Source of the DNA: Methylobacterium platani
Lineage (GTDB): Bacteria; Pseudomonadota; Alphaproteobacteria; Rhizobiales; Beijerinckiaceae
Length of the DNA: 49,043 bases
NCBI RefSeq assembly: GCF_001653715.1
Contig: NZ_LWHQ01000018.1
Coordinates: forward strand, 1-49,043
Reading direction: 5' to 3'
In this document: piece after piece, positions 26,720-35,836 of the stretch
Layout: the number at the start of each line of letters is the position of its first letter
Numbering within the stretch: position 1 is the stretch's first letter
Notes under the pieces: model-generated
The model's input: only the letters and a program-made list of their open reading frames with translations
Database searches by the model: none
Told to the model about the DNA's origin: nothing
Made by a program: the position numbers and the translations under genes

Positions 26720-29700
26720 ATGGCCACGACGCTCGTCAACGGCACCGCGATCTTCGACGCGGCGCCCTCGCTCCAGGGCCTGTCGGGCGCCACCGCCACG
26801 ACGCCGCCGACGGCGACGAACGCGCTCCAGCTCGTGCGGCTCGGCGCCTACGCGACCACCAACGACGCCGCGACGTCGATCGCGCCGAACGCCGAGGTGG
26901 TGGCCTACGATTCGTCGACGAGCCGGCTCTACGTCCAGAACACCAACGAGAACCGGATCGAGATCGTCACCCTCGATGCCGCCGGCTCTCTCGCCAAGTC
27001 GGGCGAGATCCTGCTCTCCGGCCTCGAGCAGTACGGCGCGGTCAATTCGGTCGCCGTGTTCAACGGCCTCGTGGCGGTGGCGTATGCCAATGCGACCGGC
27101 GATGCGCCCGGCCGCGTCGCCCTGTTCAACGCCGCCGGCGTGCTTCAGCGCTCCCTCGCCGTCGGGGTCGGGCCCGACCAGCTGGTCTTCAACCGCGACG
27201 GCACCCGCCTCCTCGTCGCCAACGAGGGCGAGCAGGCGAGCGCCGCCAGCAACCCGGTCGGCGGCGTCTCGATCATCGACGTCTCGGCCGGGGCGGCCGG
27301 CGCCTCGGTCGTCGCGACGGTCGGGTTCGAGGGGCTGAACGGCGCCGAGGCCACCTTGCGCGCCCGCGGCCTCGCGATCACGCCCGGCAAGGCCGCGTCC
27401 GCCGACATCGAGCCGGAATACATCGCGATCTCGCCCGACAACCGCTTCGCCTACGTCACCCTGCAGGAGGTGAACGGCGTCGCGGTGATCGACCTCACCA
27501 ATCCCGGCACGGCGCCGATCGCGATCCAGCCGCTCGGCGCGGTCGACCACGCGCTTCCCGGCAACGAGTTCGACGCCTCCGATCGCGACGGGGCCAATGG
27601 CGGTCCCGCGATCCGCATCGCGGCGACGCCCGCCGGCACGCCGATCTACGGCCTGCTCCAGCCCGACAGCATCGCCTCCTTCTCCACCGGCGGCGCGACC
27701 TACTTCGTGACCGCCAACGAGGGCGACCAGCGGGTGATCGGCGGCGCCGACGACGCGAACGACGTGTCGCGCCTGAGCGCGGTGCCGAACAGCCGCCTGA
27801 CCCCGGCGCTCCAGCAGCTCAAGTCCGATCCGGCCTATGCCCGCCTCAACGTGCTGCTGCGCACCGGCGACACCGACGGCGACGGGGTGATCGACCGGCT
27901 CACCACGCTCGGCGGCCGCGGCATCTCGATCTTCCGCCAGAACGCCGACGGCACGATCACCAAGGTGCGCGAGACCGGCGGCGAATTCGAGAAGATCTTC
28001 GCCCGGATCGCGCCGGAACGGTTCAACAACGACCAGACCGTCGCCGCCACGCCCGACGACCGCTCCGACAACAAGGGGCCGGAGCCGGAGGGCATCACCG
28101 TCGGCACGGTCAACGGGCGCATTTACGCCTTCGTCGGCCTGGAGCGCCAGAGCGGCATCCTGGTCTACGACGTGACCGACCCGGCGAACGCCAGTTACGT
28201 CTCCTACGTGCCGCCGCTCGCCGGTTCGGCCGCGGATCTCGGCCCCGAGGTGCTGACCTTCATCCCCGCCGACCGCAACCCGACCGGCACCAACCTCGTG
28301 GTCTCGGCCAACGAGGTGGCGAATGGCGGTGCGACCCTGTACGCCGCGCTGCCGCAGGGCACGATGCAGGAGATCTCCTTCGCGCCCGGTTCGCTCAAGC
28401 TCAGCCGGTCCGAGGGCGACAGCGGCACCACGACCTTCAGCTTCACGGTCCAGCGCTCGAACGGCACGCTCGGCGCCGTCGCCTTCACGGCCGAGCTGAC
28501 CGGCACCGGCACGAACCCGGCCAACCCGGCCGACTTCGCCGGCAGCCCGGCTCTGCCGCTGACCCTCGCCGGCACGATCCCGGCCGGCGCATCGTCGGCG
28601 GTGGTCACCGTCACCGTGCAGGGCGACGCGGTGCCGGAGGCGAACGAGACCTTCGCGCTGAAGCTCCTCGGCGCCGGCTCGGACCAGGCCGGCATCACCG
28701 CCAGCGTGAGCGCGAGCAACGCCACCGCCACCGGCACCATCGTCAACGACGACGTCACCCTGATCTCGGCGGTGCAGGGCACCGGCGGCGCGAGCCCGCT
28801 CGTCGGCCGGACGGTCACGATCGAGGCGATCGTCGTCGGCGACTTCCAGAACGGCGACGCGGACGGCAAGCGCAACCTCGGCGGCTTCACCCTCCAGGAG
28901 GAGAAGGCCGACCAGGACGGCAACCCGCTGACCTCGGAGGGCGTGTTCGTCTACGAGGGCACCGGCAACCGCCTCGTCGACGTCGCCGAGGGCGACCGGG
29001 TCCGGGTCACCGGCACGGTCACCGAGTTCAACGGCGAGACGCAGCTCACCGTCAACGCCGCCTCCGGCATCCAGGTCGTCCAGGCCGGCGCGCTCTCGGC
29101 CGCCGAGGTCAAGGCGCAGGCCGTCGACGTGACCCTGCCGGCGGCCGGGGTCGTCGGCACCGGCACCGCGGCGCAGCCCGATCTCGAGCGCTACGAGGGC
29201 ATGCTGGTCCGGTTCCCGCAGACCCTGGCGATCTCGGAGCAATTCAACCTCGACCGCTTCGACGAGATCCGCCTCGCGGCGGGCGGGCGGCCCGAGACCT
29301 TCACCAACGAGTTCGAGCCGAATTCCCAAGCCTACGCCGCGTATCTGGCCCAGACCACCGCCCGCTCGATCACCTACGACGACGGGTCGAACAGCCAGAA
29401 CCTTCCGGTCGAGAATCTCGACGGGCTCGGCCCGACCTATTCCACCGCCACGGCGCCCCGCATGGGCGATACCGTGACGGGTCTCACCGGCACCCTCGGC
29501 TTCGGCCCGACCAACGCCTTCCGCGTCCGGTCGATCGAGGACGGCGCGAACACCTTCACCAGGGCCAACCCGCGGCCCGCGGCCCCGGACCCGGTCGGCG
29601 GCACGCTGAAGGTCGGCAGCCTCAACGTCCTCAACTACTTCACGACGCTCGCCGCCTCGTCGAGCACGACGACGGCGATCGGCCAGCAGCCCCGCGGCGC

Positions 29701-32700
29701 CAACACGAGCGAGGAGCTTGCGCGCCAGACCGAGAAGCTCGTCACCACGCTGATCGGCACCGGCGCCGACGTGCTCGGCCTGACCGAGCTCGAGAACCAG
29801 TTCCAGCCGGGCAACCCGGGCAACGCGCTCGAATACCTCGTCGGCCAGCTCAACGCCCGGGCCGGGGCCGGCACCTACGCCTACGTCAACCCGGGCAACC
29901 AGCTCGACCGGGGCCAGTTCCTCGGCGGCGACGCCATCGCGGTCGGCTTCATCTACAAGCCGGGCAAGGTCGGCGTCGCGCTCAACACCACGATCGAGAC
30001 GCTCGACGACGCGGACGTGGCGCGGATCGATCCGGCGCTGCTGCAGCAGAGCACGATCGGCCACGTCTTCAACGGGGCGAATACCAGCCGCGCGTCCCTG
30101 GCGGTGACGTTCCGGGAGAACGCCACGGGCGAGGACTTCACGGCGGTGATCAACCACCTGAAGTCGAAGGGCGGCACCGGCACCGGGGCCGATGCCGACC
30201 AGGGCGACGGCCAGGGTGCCTGGCAGCAGCAGCGCGAGCTCGCCGCCCAGGCGCTCACCCGGTGGGTGGCGACGAGGCCGACCGGCACGCAGGATTCCGA
30301 CGTGATCCTGCTCGGCGACTTCAACGCCTACCTCAAGGAGGACGCGCTCGACCTCATCAAGGCCGGCGGCTTCACCAACCTCGCCGAGGACCGCCTCGCC
30401 GACCCGTATTCCTACGTCTTCGACGGGGCCTACGGCGCCCTCGACCACGCCTTCGCCAACGGCAGCCTCAACGGCCAGGTGACCGGCGTGACCGAGTGGC
30501 ACGTCAACGCCGACGAGGCCGACGCGATCGACTACAACCTCGATTTCAACCGGCCCGCCTCGTATTTCGACGGCCGGGTCGCCGCCCGCGAATCCGACCA
30601 CGACCCGGTACTGGTCGGCCTCAAGCTCGACCAGACCGCCCCGACCCTCGTCGCCGCCTCGCCCGCCGACGACGCCACCGGGATCGCCCCGGGCGCCGAC
30701 CTCACCTTGCGCTTCAGCGAGGCGGTGAAGGCCGGCACCGGTGCGATCACGCTCACCGACGGGGCGGGCGACACCCGCACCATCGCTGTCTCCGACGCCA
30801 CGCAGGTCGCGATCTCGGGCGACGTCGTCACGATCAACCCGAGCGCCAATCTCAAGGCCGGCACCGCCTACGACGTGATCGTGCCGAAGGGCGCCTTCAC
30901 CGACACGGCCGGCAACGCCTTCGCGGGCCTCGCGCAGGACCAGCTCGACTTCACCACCCAGCAGGCCGCCCCGATGACCTACACGCTCCAGATCCTGCAC
31001 GCCTCGGACTGGGAGGCCGGCCTGCTGGCGACCCAGCGCGCCCCGAACTTCGCGGCGATCGTCGACAAGCTCGAGGATGCGACCCCGAACTCGATCACGC
31101 TCTCGACCGGCGACGGCTGGATCCCGAGCCCGTTCTTCATCGCCGGCGCCGACCCGCAGCTGAACGCGACCTATAACGGCGTCTACAACCAGCTCTACGG
31201 GCTGTCGGGCGCCAATGCCTACAACCGGCTCACCGCCTCGCCGGGCCGGGCCGACATCACGATCCAGAACATCATCGGCGTCCAGGCCGCGGTGTTCGGC
31301 AACCACGAGTTCGACTCAGGCCCCAACGAGGTCGCCAACATCATCGGCGCCAATCTCGGCTCCGCGGCGGGTGCGTCCGACGACACCTGGGTCGGGTCGC
31401 AATTCCCCTACCTGTCCACCAACCTGAACTTCTCCCGCGACTCGGCGCTGTCCGGCCTCGTCCACCGGGACGGCGACGACGCCACCTTCGCGCAGACCGG
31501 CCCGACCTCGACCCAGACCGGCACCGGCGCCGACAAGATCGCCAAGTCGACGATCATCGTCGAGAACGGCGAGAAGATCGCCTTCATCGGCGCCACCACC
31601 CAGCTCGAGCCGCTGCTGACCACCCTCGGCAACGTGACGCTCGACGGTTTCACCGGCCGCGACGAGATCGCGCTGCTCGCCCAGCAGATCAACGCCGAGG
31701 TCGACCGGGTGCTGGCGGCCAATCCCGGCCTCAACAAGGTGATCGTCGGCACGCACCTGCAGCAGCTCGCCAACGAGCAGGCGCTGGCCCCGCTCCTGCG
31801 CAACGTCGACGTGCTGATCGGCGGCGGCTCGCACACCCTGCTCTCCGACTCGAACGACCGGCTCCTGCCGGGCGACGTCTCGGGCGGGGCCTACCCCCAG
31901 TTCTTCACCAACGCCTCGGGCCAGACCCTGGCGCTGGTCAACACCGCCTCCGAGTACTCGTATGTCGGCCGCCTGACCGTCACCTTCGACGACCAGGGCA
32001 ACATCATCCGCGACTCGATCACGCCGCAGAATTCCGGCGCCGTCGCGGTCGACGACACCAGCGTGGCGCAGCTCTGGGGCTCGACCGCCGCGGCCTTCGC
32101 CCCCGGCACCAAGGGCTTCCTCGCGCGTGAGATGATCGAGGGTCTCGACGTCAACAACGACGGCGTCCAGGAGACCGCCGGCGTCGCCGACATCATCCGC
32201 CAGCAGGACGGCAACATCCTCGGTCGCACCAGCGTCTACCTCGAGGGACGCCGCGGCGAGGTCCGCACCGAGGAGACCAACCTCGGCGACCTCTCGGCGG
32301 ATGCCAACCTCTGGTACGCCAAGCAGTACGATTCCTCGGTCGCGGTCTCGATCAAGAACGGCGGCGGCCTGCGCGACTCGATCGGCTCGTTCTCGACCGC
32401 CGGCGGCGGGACCGCCGAGCTGCCCCCGGCGGCGAACCCGTCCGCGGGCAAGCAGGCGGGCGACATCTCGCAGCTCGACGTCACCAACTCGCTGCGCTTC
32501 AACAACGCGCTCGCCGTCACCACGGTCTCGGCGCTGGAGATGAAGCGGATCCTGGAGCACGCGGTCTCGGCGACCGCCGCCGGCGCGACCCCGGGCCAGT
32601 TCCCGCAGATCGGCGGCCTGAGCTTCTCCTTCGACGCCACCCGGACCTCGCAGACCCTCGACGCCAACGGCTCCGTCACCCGCGAGGGCCAGCGGATCCT

Positions 32701-34174
32701 CAACGCGGCGATCGTCGACGAGGCCGGCCGGATCGTCGACACGCTGGTGCAGAACGGCCAGATCGTCGGCGACCCGAATCGCGGCATCCGCACCGTCACC
32801 CTCGACTTCCTGGCCACCGGCACCGCGACCGCGCCGGGCTTGGGGGGCGACAACTACCCGTTCCCGGCCTACGGCGAGAACAAGGTGGCGCTGGCCTCCG
32901 CCCGGCCGGGCGCCTCGCTGCCGAACTCCGCGACCTTCGCCGCGCAGGGCACCGAGCAGGACGCGCTGGCCGAGTACCTGCGCGCCTTCACCACCAAGAC
33001 CCCCTACGGCACCGCCGATACGACGCCGGCCGGCGATACCCGGATCCAGAACCTCGCCGCGCGCGGCGACACGGTGCTCGACCGCGGGATCAGCCGGACC
33101 GGCACCGACGGCAACGACGTTCTGACCGGCACGGCCTTCGACGACCTGATCAGCGGCGGCGCCGGCGACGACGTCATCGTCAACTCGCCCGGCAACGACA
33201 TCCTGCTCGGCGGCCGGTCCCTCACCGGCCCGACCGGCAACGACACCCTGGTGTTCAACTCCCGCCTCGCCGACACCACCGTGACCCGCGACGGCGCCTA
33301 CACGCTGATCGTCGGGCCGGAGGGCCAGGACCGGGTCACCGGGTTCGAGCGCTACCTGTTCAGCGACGCGACGGTGGTGACCGGCGACGGCGCGCCGCTG
33401 GTCGACGACCTGTTCTACCTCGCCGGCAACAAGGACGTGCTCGCCGCCGGCCAGGACGCCGACGCCCACTACGCGACCTACGGATGGAAGGAGGGCCGCG
33501 ATCCGAACGCGCTGTTCTCCACCTCCGGCTACCTCGCCGCCAACCCGGACGTGCGCGCCGCCGGCATCGATCCGCTCCAGCATTACGACCAGTACGGCTG
33601 GAAGGAGGGCCGCGACCCGTCGGCGCGTTTCGACAACGAGCTCTACCTCGCCCGCAACGCGGACGTGAAGGCGGCAGGCATCGATCCGCTCAAGCACTAC
33701 ATCGAGTACGGCCAGGGCGAGGGCCGCGCGATCTCCGATGCGATCGGCCGCACCCCCGACCTCGCCGTGCATCCGGGTTTCGACGCCGAGTACTACCTGC
33801 TGTCGAACCCCGACGTGGCCCGCGCCGCGAGCGCGGCGGGGGGAGACACCTACGCCTTCGCCTACCAGCACTACCGGACCTACGGCTGGAAGGAGGGGCG
33901 CAACCCGAACGCGGTGTTCGACACCAAGGGCTACCTCGACGCCTACGGGGACGTGAAGGCGGCGGGCATCGACCCGCTGATGCACTACGACCAGTACGGC
34001 TGGAAGGAGGGCCGCGATCCCTCGATGGGCTTCGACACCACGGCGTATCTCGGGGCCTACGGCGACGTGGCGCAGGCCAGGATCGACCCGATGCAGCACT
34101 ACCTGCAATACGGCGCGGTCGAGGGCCGCGAGCGCTTCGGCGACACCACCTTCGGCGCCGGCAACATCGGGTAG
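26720..34174 (+). CDS. Giant secreted nuclease / 5'-nucleotidase with RTX and C-terminal repeats
   Basis: 2484 residues, no Sec signal, probably exported by a type I system. Domains in order: choice-of-anchor-I beta-propeller-like region (about 35-560); Calx-beta (552-682); ExeM/NucH-type leader (684-920); endonuclease/exonuclease/phosphatase domain (about 962-1300, with TELEN, INHLKSKG, LLGDFNAYL and SDHDPV); Ig-like SbsA-type domain (1306-1412); metallophosphatase plus 5'-nucleotidase C-terminal domain (1419-2095, with GNHEFD, GGGSHT and NGGGLRD); an RTX calcium block (GNDVLTGTAFDD, GGAGDDVI, about 2125-2165); and six repeats of 35-49 residues (2230 to the end). It should degrade extracellular DNA and release phosphate from nucleotides. 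The metallophosphatase has DWE where DxH is usual. No type I exporter genes are nearby. Confidence 0.92.
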   Translation: MATTLVNGTAIFDAAPSLQGLSGATATTPPTATNALQLVRLGAYATTNDAATSIAPNAEVVAYDSSTSRLYVQNTNENRIEIVTLDAAGSLAKSGEILLSGLEQYGAVNSVAVFNGLVAVAYANATGDAPGRVALFNAAGVLQRSLAVGVGPDQLVFNRDGTRLLVANEGEQASAASNPVGGVSIIDVSAGAAGASVVATVGFEGLNGAEATLRARGLAITPGKAASADIEPEYIAISPDNRFAYVTLQEVNGVAVIDLTNPGTAPIAIQPLGAVDHALPGNEFDASDRDGANGGPAIRIAATPAGTPIYGLLQPDSIASFSTGGATYFVTANEGDQRVIGGADDANDVSRLSAVPNSRLTPALQQLKSDPAYARLNVLLRTGDTDGDGVIDRLTTLGGRGISIFRQNADGTITKVRETGGEFEKIFARIAPERFNNDQTVAATPDDRSDNKGPEPEGITVGTVNGRIYAFVGLERQSGILVYDVTDPANASYVSYVPPLAGSAADLGPEVLTFIPADRNPTGTNLVVSANEVANGGATLYAALPQGTMQEISFAPGSLKLSRSEGDSGTTTFSFTVQRSNGTLGAVAFTAELTGTGTNPANPADFAGSPALPLTLAGTIPAGASSAVVTVTVQGDAVPEANETFALKLLGAGSDQAGITASVSASNATATGTIVNDDVTLISAVQGTGGASPLVGRTVTIEAIVVGDFQNGDADGKRNLGGFTLQEEKADQDGNPLTSEGVFVYEGTGNRLVDVAEGDRVRVTGTVTEFNGETQLTVNAASGIQVVQAGALSAAEVKAQAVDVTLPAAGVVGTGTAAQPDLERYEGMLVRFPQTLAISEQFNLDRFDEIRLAAGGRPETFTNEFEPNSQAYAAYLAQTTARSITYDDGSNSQNLPVENLDGLGPTYSTATAPRMGDTVTGLTGTLGFGPTNAFRVRSIEDGANTFTRANPRPAAPDPVGGTLKVGSLNVLNYFTTLAASSSTTTAIGQQPRGANTSEELARQTEKLVTTLIGTGADVLGLTELENQFQPGNPGNALEYLVGQLNARAGAGTYAYVNPGNQLDRGQFLGGDAIAVGFIYKPGKVGVALNTTIETLDDADVARIDPALLQQSTIGHVFNGANTSRASLAVTFRENATGEDFTAVINHLKSKGGTGTGADADQGDGQGAWQQQRELAAQALTRWVATRPTGTQDSDVILLGDFNAYLKEDALDLIKAGGFTNLAEDRLADPYSYVFDGAYGALDHAFANGSLNGQVTGVTEWHVNADEADAIDYNLDFNRPASYFDGRVAARESDHDPVLVGLKLDQTAPTLVAASPADDATGIAPGADLTLRFSEAVKAGTGAITLTDGAGDTRTIAVSDATQVAISGDVVTINPSANLKAGTAYDVIVPKGAFTDTAGNAFAGLAQDQLDFTTQQAAPMTYTLQILHASDWEAGLLATQRAPNFAAIVDKLEDATPNSITLSTGDGWIPSPFFIAGADPQLNATYNGVYNQLYGLSGANAYNRLTASPGRADITIQNIIGVQAAVFGNHEFDSGPNEVANIIGANLGSAAGASDDTWVGSQFPYLSTNLNFSRDSALSGLVHRDGDDATFAQTGPTSTQTGTGADKIAKSTIIVENGEKIAFIGATTQLEPLLTTLGNVTLDGFTGRDEIALLAQQINAEVDRVLAANPGLNKVIVGTHLQQLANEQALAPLLRNVDVLIGGGSHTLLSDSNDRLLPGDVSGGAYPQFFTNASGQTLALVNTASEYSYVGRLTVTFDDQGNIIRDSITPQNSGAVAVDDTSVAQLWGSTAAAFAPGTKGFLAREMIEGLDVNNDGVQETAGVADIIRQQDGNILGRTSVYLEGRRGEVRTEETNLGDLSADANLWYAKQYDSSVAVSIKNGGGLRDSIGSFSTAGGGTAELPPAANPSAGKQAGDISQLDVTNSLRFNNALAVTTVSALEMKRILEHAVSATAAGATPGQFPQIGGLSFSFDATRTSQTLDANGSVTREGQRILNAAIVDEAGRIVDTLVQNGQIVGDPNRGIRTVTLDFLATGTATAPGLGGDNYPFPAYGENKVALASARPGASLPNSATFAAQGTEQDALAEYLRAFTTKTPYGTADTTPAGDTRIQNLAARGDTVLDRGISRTGTDGNDVLTGTAFDDLISGGAGDDVIVNSPGNDILLGGRSLTGPTGNDTLVFNSRLADTTVTRDGAYTLIVGPEGQDRVTGFERYLFSDATVVTGDGAPLVDDLFYLAGNKDVLAAGQDADAHYATYGWKEGRDPNALFSTSGYLAANPDVRAAGIDPLQHYDQYGWKEGRDPSARFDNELYLARNADVKAAGIDPLKHYIEYGQGEGRAISDAIGRTPDLAVHPGFDAEYYLLSNPDVARAASAAGGDTYAFAYQHYRTYGWKEGRNPNAVFDTKGYLDAYGDVKAAGIDPLMHYDQYGWKEGRDPSMGFDTTAYLGAYGDVAQARIDPMQHYLQYGAVEGRERFGDTTFGAGNIG
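33407..34171 (+). repeat. Six protein repeats (YL..N.DV.AAG.DPL.HY..YGW.EGR)
   Basis: Coding repeat region at the C-terminus of the giant protein. Six units begin DLFYLAGNKDV, STSGYLAANPDV, DNELYLARNADV, DAEYYLLSNPDV, DTKGYLDAYGDV and DTTAYLGAYGDV; most end HYxxYGWKEGRxP. Units 3 and 4 carry insertions. It follows the RTX block directly and ends 15 residues before the stop. Confidence 0.9.
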
Positions 34175-34212
34175 CAGGGGAGGCTCTCTCTCCGGACGCT
34201 CTCCACCCATGA

Positions 34213-34248
34213 GACAGGCCCGCGCGGCACCCGCCGCACGGGCCTGTC
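34213..34248. terminator. Bidirectional-type hairpin between giant gene and PfpI gene
   Basis: 10-bp perfect outer stem (34213-34222 with 34239-34248) and a GCGGC/GCCGC inner stem. It lies between two convergent genes; CCCGTTT follows on the plus strand. Confidence 0.7.
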
Positions 34249-34268
34249 CCGTTTCGGGTCGCCGTCGG

Positions 34269-34841
34269 TCAGGCCGCGGCGCGGTCGTGGCGGCCCTCCT
34301 GCACCTCCTCGATGATCTTGGCCGAGAAGGCGTCGAGGTCGCCCGGGTTGCGGCTCGTGACGATGCCCTTGTCGGTCACCACCGGCAGGTCGTGCCACTC
34401 GGCGCCGGCGTTGATCACGTCGGTCTTGATCGAGGCGAACGAGGTCATCTTGCGGCCCTTGGCGGCGCCGACCTCGACCAGCAGCCAGGGCGCGTGGCAG
34501 ATCGCGGCGACGACCTTGCCGCCGGCAAGGAAGCTGCGCAGGATCTCCAGCGCCTTCGGCTCCAGGCGCAGCTTGTCCGGGTTGATCTGGCCGCCCGGCA
34601 GCACCAGGGCGTCGTAGGCGGCCGGGTCGATGTTCTCGATGTCGGCGTCGACCGTCACCGGGCGGCCCCAGTCGGTCTCGTCCCAGCCGCGGATGCTGTC
34701 GGGCTTCTGCCGCGATTGCGGGGCGGCGACGGTGACCTGGGCGCCGGCCTCGGCGAGCCTCGCCTTCGGCACCTCGAGCTCGGCCTGCTCGAAGCCGTCG
34801 GTCGCCATGATGAGGATCCTGGCCGTCTTGATGCTGGGCAC
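34269..34841 (-). CDS. DJ-1/PfpI family protein (YhbO/YraA type)
   Basis: 190-residue flavodoxin-like protein of the DJ-1/PfpI superfamily, annotated variously as protease, deglycase or stress chaperone. The nucleophile-elbow cysteine is in AICHAPWLLVE; other marks are ILIMATDGFEQAELEVPKARL and LVLPGGQINPD. GTG 34841 is chosen: GGAGAA lies 7 bases upstream and an exact EcfG promoter ends at 34877, which would exclude the longer frame that starts upstream of that promoter. It is therefore probably part of the general stress regulon, divergent from the gene at 34979. Confidence 0.92.
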   Translation of the reverse strand: MPSIKTARILIMATDGFEQAELEVPKARLAEAGAQVTVAAPQSRQKPDSIRGWDETDWGRPVTVDADIENIDPAAYDALVLPGGQINPDKLRLEPKALEILRSFLAGGKVVAAICHAPWLLVEVGAAKGRKMTSFASIKTDVINAGAEWHDLPVVTDKGIVTSRNPGDLDAFSAKIIEEVQEGRHDRAAA

Positions 34842-34876
34842 GGGAGCGTTCTCCGAGAGAGCATGAGATGCCCGGC

Positions 34877-34901
34877 AACGACCCTGGGTCAGGCCGGTTC
34901 C
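34877..34901 (-). promoter_or_regulatory. EcfG (general stress) promoter of the PfpI gene
   Basis: On the minus strand GGAAC (34901-34897), 16 bases, CGTT (34880-34877): exact match to the alphaproteobacterial EcfG consensus GGAAC-N16/17-CGTT. It is 36 bases from the chosen GTG start. Confidence 0.78.
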
Positions 34902-34917
34902 GAGGGCCTGCCGCGAC

Positions 34918-34942
34918 GGAACCGCCCCAGGCCGGGCCGGTT
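34918..34942 (+). promoter_or_regulatory. Probable EcfG promoter of the 34979 gene
   Basis: GGAAC (34918-34922), 16 bases, GGTT (34939-34942): exact -35 and one mismatch in the -10, ending 36 bases before the ATG. It lies back-to-back with the exact EcfG promoter of the divergent PfpI gene. Confidence 0.55.
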
Positions 34943-34978
34943 GAATCCCCACGATCCCATCCCCAGAGGAGGCACGAC

Positions 34979-35230
34979 ATGGCCGATCTCGACTTGGCCG
35001 ATCTCGGCTTGGCCAATCCAGGCCTGCCCGGCCACGAGCCGAACCCGGGCGGCGGCATCCCGGGCGACATCCCGCCGCCGGTCGCTCCCGACGAGCTGCC
35101 CGATACCGGCCCGACCGGGCCGCGCTCGCCCTACCCGGTCAACGATCCCGGCATCACCGATCCGACCGGGCCGGGCTCCGAGCCGGATTACCTGCCGGGC
35201 GGCCCGGCCAATCCCGGCACGCGGTTCTAG
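34979..35230 (+). CDS. Small Gly/Pro-rich hypothetical protein, 83 aa
   Basis: Low-complexity acidic protein rich in Gly, Pro, Asp and Leu (ADLDLADLGLANPGLPG, then several DxGPTGP/DPTGPG motifs), probably disordered. It has no signal peptide or membrane helix. A strong ribosome site (AGAGGAGG) precedes the ATG at 34979, and a strong terminator follows, so it is a real single-gene unit. A probable EcfG promoter upstream suggests stress induction. No known family is recognised. Confidence 0.8.
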   Translation: MADLDLADLGLANPGLPGHEPNPGGGIPGDIPPPVAPDELPDTGPTGPRSPYPVNDPGITDPTGPGSEPDYLPGGPANPGTRF

Positions 35231-35236
35231 AACGAC

Positions 35237-35264
35237 GAAAGGGCGCCCTCCGGGGCGCCCTTTC
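35237..35264. terminator. 12-bp perfect bidirectional terminator
   Basis: GAAAGGGCGCCC (35237-35248), loop TCCG, complement to 35264, with A/T ends suited to both strands. It serves the 34979 gene and the convergent 35291 gene. Confidence 0.88.
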
Positions 35265-35290
35265 TCGTTGGCGACGATCGCAAGCGCGGA

Positions 35291-35677
35291 TCAGTGCCCG
35301 CCATGCGAGCTGCGCACGTCGCGGGGCGCGTTGAGGATCTCGTTGAGGGAGGCGGCGACGTGCCGCGCCTCCTCGTCGGTCAGGCGGAGCTGGAACGGCG
35401 GCAGCCCGCCGGCCTGGAGCGCCACCACGGCCTGGCCCTGCTCGTCGGTGCCGACCTCGATCGCCGGGGAGGTCACGTCGAGCATCGCCGACTCGTCGTC
35501 GCCGAGCTCGTCCGCCTCGCCCTCGTCCGGCTCGTGCATGACCGTGAGGAGCTGGCCCACCGCGCGCACGAGGGCGCGGGCCGCGCTGGCATCCATGATG
35601 ACCGCGGTGGCCTGATCGTCCTTCTGGAACGAGAGCTGGATGTTGGAACCTTCGAGGGAAACCGAGATACCCGCCAT
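35291..35677 (-). CDS. Hypothetical protein, 128 aa
   Basis: Unrecognised soluble acidic protein. The N-terminus looks like beta strands (GISVSLEGSNIQLSFQKDD), the middle is acidic (EPDEGEADELGDDES), and the C-terminal half is LRLTDEEARHVAASLNEIL with a His-containing tail (SSHGGH). The ATG at 35677 is followed by codon usage like its neighbours. A CTATATGG element about 30 bases upstream (35707-35714) may be its -10 region. It sits among stress genes, but no EcfG site faces it. Confidence 0.75.
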   Translation of the reverse strand: MAGISVSLEGSNIQLSFQKDDQATAVIMDASAARALVRAVGQLLTVMHEPDEGEADELGDDESAMLDVTSPAIEVGTDEQGQAVVALQAGGLPPFQLRLTDEEARHVAASLNEILNAPRDVRSSHGGH

Positions 35678-35769
35678 GGAGCGTCCGACACTGTACGATG
35701 TCGCCCCTATATGGGAGCAATCTGCCGGACGCGACAGGGAATTCCACGCAGGGCCGTCCCGCAGCGGCC

Positions 35770-35794
35770 GAAACGCCCCGGCGTCGCGGGCGTT
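35770..35794 (+). promoter_or_regulatory. Probable EcfG promoter of the DUF6496 operon
   Basis: GAAAC (35770-35774), 16 bases, CGTT (35791-35794): exact -10 and a single mismatch in the -35, 42 bases before the ATG at 35837. Confidence 0.5.
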
Positions 35795-35836
35795 GACCGG
35801 TCATCATGGGCGCAGCGCGCGCCCCGGACGGAGCGG

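Noticed and set aside
26642..31306. 1554-residue open frame on the minus strand opposite the giant gene
   Set aside because: It is an Arg/Asp/Gly-rich antisense shadow typical of high-GC DNA; the plus strand has clear domains over the same bases.
31316..34210. 964-residue minus-strand open frame
   Set aside because: Also antisense to the giant gene, with low-complexity composition and no recognisable domain.
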